64,000 bases of DNA from contig CM049405.1 of NCBI GenBank assembly GCA_026929865.2, positions 19,552,501 to 19,616,500 on the forward strand, given 5' to 3'. Below, in pieces: positions 60,768 through 64,000 of the stretch. Positions within the stretch are counted from its first letter, which is position 1; every line of letters begins with the position of its first letter. The translations under genes and the position numbers were made by a program. Source of the stretch: Hyperoplus lanceolatus (Eukaryota > Chordata > Actinopteri > Uranoscopiformes > Ammodytidae). Under the pieces are notes generated by a model. That model worked only from the letters and a program-made list of their open reading frames with translations. It was not told the DNA's origin and did not search any database.

Positions 60768-62952
60768 TCATAAGCTTTTTAACCTTTATTATAAAACCCA
60801 AAATGGGTCTTCAAGTGGGATTTATAAGTGGTGAATTGTAATGTAGTCCACAGAAATACATGCAATTAGGCAAGGTGCTAGTCTCCTCTTTTTAAGTGTC
60901 CTCACTGTCACGTCTTCAGAATTTTTAGCATCTATCCATTATCTACACTCGCTCACATTGCAAAGGGACATGATGAATAGACACACATGTATTCCACTGG
61001 AGAAATTGATTTGTTTCAGAAGCACAGAGTGAGAGCAAGATAAGAATAATCATATAGTGAGAATTGAGGAGTAAATATAAGTAATAATAAAAACTGGACA
61101 CACTGCAAATTAAGAGGAAAACCAATCTTGATAAAGTGTGGTCCATGTGTATGTAATTATCTAAGCAAATTACCACATTTACAGTTGAATGTCATAGAGC
61201 AGGGGTGTCAAACTCTGGCCCGCGGGCCAAATCTGGCCCGTTTCAATATTTAATCTGGCCCGCGAACCAATTCGGCAATTCCATTAAATTCGGCCCGTGG
61301 GAAAAAAAAAATGATTTTTTTATTTATTTTTTTCTCTCATGCGGAGCCTGTGCCATATTCGCACGTCGCACACGCTCCCAACCGTTAGGACACTCGCACA
61401 GCTTACCACTAGGAATGTCTGCTGAAAGTTCCACAGCTCAGGATTTTAAGCCATGAATTGATGAACTTGCATTGAAGAAAAGATGTCAGTTTTGTAATGG
61501 CTGTAAATAGGCCAATCTATGTGGCTAAATAGCATGCTAATAGGATGATTGATTGTGTCAACTATCTAAGGATGAATGCTAACATTATCTGGTTTCTAAC
61601 TTTTGCCTCAAGTTACAATATAGCTCACTAGCTAACGTTAGATAGCCGCTGATAGCCCACCCCTTTCATTTCCAATGGTGGCTTTGCATTTCATTACCAA
61701 TGTAAATTGTCATAAATAGTTAACACTGGTGCTGGGTCATGATTCCTATTAAAAAAAAATAAAAAAAAAACGTGATATGTTTTGAAAGTGCAGAAAGTTT
61801 TGAAAAATCCAAGAGAAAACATATTGTCGCTCAATCCAGAATGCCTGAGAGCCTTACTGCATTATAGTCCTTTATAATTGTTTCACCAGGAACCTGAATG
61901 TTGTCTTTTCCTTTACAAAAATAAAGACATTTCTACCATAAATTGATGCAGAAAAGGCACAGAAAACAGAAACATCTACCAGAATACAGGAAATTAAGTG
62001 TTTGACGCACAAAAATTTCTGGGGGAGCACCCCCATACCCCCCACCTATAATTTGTCCCCCAAAATATGTAAACGAAACCTAGCCTATGCTCCGTATGTA
62101 CGCAGGTTATATACCTAGATATGTTGTTTGATTTTTGGAATAAAAAGAAGGCATGTCAGTAAGCGACATGTCTGGCCCTTCGTGTGATTATCATGTCGTA
62201 ATTCGGCCCTTTGTGAAAATGAGTTTGACACCCCTGTCATAGAGAATGTGCACGTGTGACGTCACAGTTGTATGAGTGCTGGACAGGGGGACTTAAGGAA
62301 ACTAGGCATGGACGATAACCAGTTTCAAGGTATACCGCATAATGAAAAAGTAAAGGTTTCAATACCGCCATTATCTCTGTCATACCTCTCTAAGGTACTA
62401 GAACACACAGGATGTTAACATACAAGTTAATTACTGTTCAGAATATTCCTGCATCACAACCACTTTTACTTGAAGAGAAATGTGTAGAAAGTGAGCAATG
62501 AGCATGTTGAGCTGCTCGATTAAAGGACTGCCTTTTTTTAAATTTTGTTTAGAATTTTTTTTTTTTTAATCTTATTATGTTATCATACAAGTTTATATAG
62601 AATATTCTATATGTTGTTGAAAGCATAAAAAGATTGTGCTAAGCTGGGAACATTAGTTTTTTATTTTTTTTACCCAGACATTTCAAAATAACACATTTGA
62701 GAGCTGTAATTACAATACTGTGATATCGTGAATTTGCTTAAGGTTATCATACCAATGGCAAATAGTTCACTGCATGTTGGGCCTACCTGTGAAGTGCTGG
62801 GGTTGTAGTTAAACAGTCTGGGCTTGTGGTAGGTGACCAGCGGGCGTGTCCGGGCACACACACACGACATGTCGGCTTTGAAGAGCTTCCTGGTCCCCAG
62901 TCTCCTTCTCTTAGAGCTCCCGGGAGCAAAGACATCGCCTCCACTCTGAGCG
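50001..62952 (-). CDS. kansl1l: KANSL1-family PEHE protein, C-terminal ten exons (kansl1l-like)
   Basis: Ten minus-strand exons join with matching phases and GT-AG sites to give 447 residues ending TTPKGS. In the KANSL1 family this protein scaffolds the nuclear NSL histone acetyltransferase complex. The PEHE domain binds the catalytic domain of KAT8/MOF, which acetylates histone H4. Visible here are a basic KRRR segment (about residue 14), a Cys-rich stretch (about 72-90), a Lys/Arg-rich segment (about 150-195) and the PEHE domain (about 236-331: [40 protein letters not shown]). A late WEHRVFPL motif (about 378-385) also aligns with the family's conserved tail. Ser-Arg-Trp spacing and the RWSSW motif look closer to KANSL1L than KANSL1, but kansl1a/b is not excluded. 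The N-terminus lies right of the window. Confidence 0.85.
50441..50798. mobile_element. 358-bp MITE in last kansl1l intron
   Basis: Left end AAGCTATAGTGCATTAC. Inverted right end AGAGCTATAGTGCGTAAC. The interior carries GTGTCGCCCCCCGACACT and GGGGGCGACAG motifs and a GATCGATCACTGAAG phrase familiar from a fish MITE. No open frame is meaningful. The target duplication is not clear. Confidence 0.65.
51625..51748 (-). CDS. kansl1l: kansl1l exon B (124 nt)
   Basis: Acceptor TTTTCTCACTCCAG and donor GTGGCTG|GTAAGAT. It encodes [18 protein letters not shown] and ends [10 protein letters not shown], a Ser/Gly/Glu-rich linker. Confidence 0.85.
51967..52079 (-). CDS. kansl1l: kansl1l exon C (113 nt), end of PEHE domain
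   Basis: Acceptor GTTTGTGTGCTTCAG and donor CTAATAG|GTAGAA. It encodes [18 protein letters not shown] and [16 protein letters not shown], matching the (I/V)EDLSD-x-F...H...E...RW block of the domain. Confidence 0.92.
52151..52223 (-). CDS. kansl1l: kansl1l exon D (73 nt)
   Basis: Acceptor TATTTCTTTGCAG and donor AAGAGCAG|GTAGGGT. It completes SWR and continues [19 protein letters not shown], an acidic linker within the PEHE domain. Confidence 0.88.
52477..52589 (-). CDS. kansl1l: kansl1l exon E (113 nt), start of PEHE domain
   Basis: Acceptor TTCCATTTTTAG and donor ACACCCAG|GTATGG. It encodes [18 protein letters not shown], then IPMS and [12 protein letters not shown]. This is the most diagnostic piece, because the INNIVIPMS...VEKL-YK-ILTPSWR pattern defines the KANSL1-type PEHE domain. 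Confidence 0.93.
52886..52986 (-). CDS. kansl1l: kansl1l exon F (101 nt)
   Basis: Acceptor TGTGTTATACTCAG and donor TCACGG|GTATTTT. It encodes an acidic stretch ([17 protein letters not shown]) followed by [14 protein letters not shown]. The long AT repeat lies 40 bp upstream in the intron. Confidence 0.82.
53025..53109. repeat. (AT)n microsatellite in kansl1l intron
   Basis: About 85 bp of TA repeats interrupted by ACACAC and ACAG. Isoleucine/tyrosine-rich open frames here are artefacts. Confidence 0.95.
53318..53464 (-). CDS. kansl1l: kansl1l exon G (147 nt), highly basic
   Basis: Acceptor ATCGCTTTGTAG and donor ATAGAAG|GTGTGTC. It encodes [13 protein letters not shown] and [17 protein letters not shown], a probable nuclear-localisation or nucleic-acid-contact segment. 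An AC microsatellite lies just upstream of the acceptor. Confidence 0.82.
53479..53506. repeat. (AC)14 microsatellite
   Basis: Perfect AC run just upstream of the exon G acceptor (TG on the transcribed sense). Confidence 0.95.
53775..54175 (+). repeat. Intronic duplicate, copy 1
   Basis: Shares extended similarity in direct orientation with 59300-59700: AGAACAAGATCATTC, AGCTGACAGGAAATC, CTCCATCAATTT and CCTTTGTGTCT appear in the same order and spacing. Divergence is moderate with small indels. Copies lie in two neighbouring introns of the kansl1l gene, roughly 370-400 bp upstream of exons G and H in transcript sense. Confidence 0.7.
54879..57466. mobile_element. PIF/Harbinger-like MITE, middle layer of nest
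   Basis: Left end GGGCCTATTTCAGGTAGC and right end GCTACCTGAAATAGGCCC are perfect inverses. The 3-bp duplication CAG lies at 54876-54878 and 57467-57469, fitting the CWG/TWA targets of PIF/Harbinger. Subterminal ACTCAGAGTT-type motifs recur at both ends. Removing it restores the Tc1 transposase tail ([14 protein letters not shown]). Without the inner hAT it is about 1.33 kb and has no transposase. Confidence 0.85.
55135..56382. mobile_element. hAT-like MITE, innermost layer of nest (1248 bp)
   Basis: Left end TAGGGCTGCAACAACGAATC and right end GTTAGTTGCAGCCCTA. Perfect 8-bp duplication AGCAAAAT at 55127-55134 and 56383-56390. Both subterminal regions are full of ATCGATT/AATCGA motifs. No transposase is seen. 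An open frame at 55417-55605 shows no homology I know. Confidence 0.92.
58830..58961 (-). CDS. kansl1l: kansl1l exon H (132 nt)
   Basis: Acceptor TCTACTTCCAG and donor CACAACA|GTAAGAT. It encodes [16 protein letters not shown] and [10 protein letters not shown]. Its phase (2 + 43 codons + 1) fits both neighbours exactly. The intron after it is 5.4 kb and holds the nested transposons. Confidence 0.75.
59300..59700 (+). repeat. Intronic duplicate, copy 2
   Basis: Partner of 53775-54175 in direct orientation. It lies in the intron between exons I and H. It could be an old intragenic duplication or two insertions of one repeat family. Confidence 0.7.
59805..59955 (-). CDS. kansl1l: kansl1l exon I (151 nt)
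   Basis: Acceptor TGTGCTTCAG and donor TCATTTG|GTAGGAG. It encodes [12 protein letters not shown], a Ser/Cys-rich stretch with seven cysteines, and HPVLSLSF. It ends with one base that makes Asp with the next exon. The CD-P-CALC-like pattern followed by HPVL matches the order in KANSL1. Confidence 0.82.
60703..60765. repeat. (AC)31 microsatellite
   Basis: Perfect AC array in a kansl1l intron. Confidence 0.97.
61200..62236. mobile_element. 1037-bp hAT-like element in kansl1l intron
   Basis: Left end CAGGGGTGTCAAACTC and right end GAGTTTGACACCCCTG are perfect inverses. The 8-bp duplication TCATAGAG is at 61192-61199 and 62237-62244. Subterminal CGGCCC/GGCCCG motifs recur (TCTGGCCCG, TTCGGCCC). 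No transposase frame is seen. CAGGGGTG ends with an 8-bp target are classic hAT. Confidence 0.93.
62303..62762. mobile_element. Truncated transposon-like repeat
   Basis: TAGGCATGGACGATAACC at 62303 and, near the right, GGTTATCATACC with ATACTGTGATATCGTG recall a fish MITE with TAGGCATGG ends. The matching right terminus is lost near exon J, so limits are approximate. Confidence 0.4.
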
Positions 62953-63277
62953 CTGCGAGGAAGACATGAGACGAGGTCATGGAAAGTGTCAGGGATACAT
63001 GTCAAAATCACAAGTACTAGGAAGGCAAGTCTTTTCAGGGTGGTGTTCCTTTTAGATCTTGTTGGCCAATAACTACGTACACATAAACAAGCAGAATGTT
63101 TGTTTGTTTGCCTGCTTGTCTTTCATGTGGCTTTCATCTTTACAGCCAGACCGAGAGTTGAGAAGGCAGCAGGAAGGAAATACATGAAGGGATGATTCAA
63201 ATCAGGCCAGATGGTGGGGTAGCGAGTGACTAGGCTCTTTCACTGGGTTATATTACAAACAGCCTCTTGCTTTCTAA
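62763..63277. other. Exon J and flanking intron
   Basis: Apart from exon J (62787-62952), the rest to 63277 is intronic on the minus strand. No upstream exon could be recognised before the window ends. Confidence 0.5.
62787..62952 (-). CDS. kansl1l: kansl1l exon J (166 nt, first in window)
   Basis: Acceptor TCTTCCTCGCAG before 62952 and donor CACAG|GTAGGCC after 62787. One base completes the previous codon, then 55 codons run from [17 protein letters not shown] to FNYNPSTSQ. The [15 protein letters not shown] part corresponds to the SRTRP-L motif of KANSL1. Confidence 0.8.
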
Positions 63278-64000
63278 TGCCTCGTTTCCACCGAGTAGAG
63301 CGGGTCGGATCGGAGCGGTTCGGTCCGGGTAGTTTGGCTTTTCATTTGCCAAAAGTTGGGTAGGGTACGGTTTAAGCGCACCTAACCGCTCTGAGCCGCT
63401 CCAAATCTCAGTACTCCTCCGTAGGGGTACCAGCCGCCTGAAAGGATGCCGAAAATGCGGAGCTACACACTGCCGTCATTTGATTGGCGAAAGAATCATT
63501 TCCGCCATGTGTAGTCACCTCGGCAATAGGCTTGTGTTTTGGCAAAAATGTGAGCACAGCACTGTTTATTGTGTGGTGTTTTTCCTCGTCAATAAATTAA
63601 TCAGTTGGCTACACTGTGTCCCACTGCGTAGCTGCCGCAGCCAGCACTGTTTGCTCACTGTCTCTATGAGTTGCACCCAGCCGTCTCTGTGTGTTTACGC
63701 CATAGCCTAGATAGTAGTAAATACACACTCACAACAACACGGAGAGAATAAATAAAAAAGCGGCTGGTTTGACCGAGCAAAAACGAGAGACCGTTGGCTT
63801 GACCACAGTTGGTCGACAGAATCATTTCCGACTTGTGTAGTCACCTCGGCTAGAGTGAAGAGAGTCAGTGTGTTTTGGCGAAAATGTGAGCGCGGCACTG
63901 TTTATTGTGTGGTGTTTTTCCTAAATGAATCAGTTGGCTACACTGTGTCCCACTGCTACGATGTCACGAAGCTGCCGCAGCCAGCGCTGTTCGCTCACTG
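63278..64000. mobile_element. Left part of unclassified transposon-like repeat, window edge
   Basis: It begins near CCTCGTTTCCACCGAG, followed by GAGCGG/TCGG/CGGTCC-rich palindromic motifs, a start I associate with fish non-autonomous DNA transposons. Inside, 63493-63818 and 63819-64000 are a direct duplication with a 326-bp offset (AGAATCATTTCCG ... GCCGCAGCCAGC). The right end is outside the window, so the superfamily is not assigned. Confidence 0.5.

Overview
This window is vertebrate nuclear DNA, most likely from a teleost fish and probably a percomorph. The evidence is long dinucleotide microsatellites, many Tc1-like, hAT-like, PIF/Harbinger-like and TTAA-target DNA transposons, a tRNA-derived SINE with a clean target-site duplication, and split exons of one conserved chromatin gene. 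Nothing looks prokaryotic: there are no operons, rRNA genes or CRISPR arrays, and most long open frames are microsatellite translations.

Layout. From 1 to about 46 kb there is no confidently identified protein-coding gene. This stretch holds AT-rich unique sequence, microsatellites, small transposons and a few isolated splice-site-bounded candidate exons on the minus strand (10.2 kb, 17.3 kb, 45.7-46.1 kb). The pair at 45.7-46.1 kb looks like the 5' noncoding end of a minus-strand gene that would run leftward through long introns. From 23.3 to 28.8 kb there is a 1491-bp-period tandem array. Its structure shows that it arose by unequal recombination between two copies of one TTAA-flanked MITE. 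From 31.3 to 34.4 kb a Tc1-like transposon with inverted repeats of about 310 bp is interrupted by a hAT-like element with a perfect 8-bp target duplication.

From 50.0 to 63.0 kb, ten phase-compatible minus-strand exons encode the C-terminal 447 residues of a KANSL1-family, PEHE-domain protein, best matched to kansl1l. The 5' part lies beyond the right edge. Its introns carry a three-level nest (Tc1-like, containing a PIF/Harbinger-like element, containing a hAT-like element), a separate 1.04-kb hAT-like element, a 358-bp MITE and a diverged intronic duplication. The last 0.7 kb is the left end of another repeat with an internal 326-bp tandem duplication.

Functionally, the only gene that can be named is the KANSL1-family scaffold. 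In its family the PEHE domain docks the histone acetyltransferase KAT8/MOF in the NSL complex. The rest is a good record of transposon nesting order. Exon joins, target duplications and inverted repeats were read directly from the sequence. Family names come from established knowledge of terminal motifs and target-site lengths, and no database search was run.
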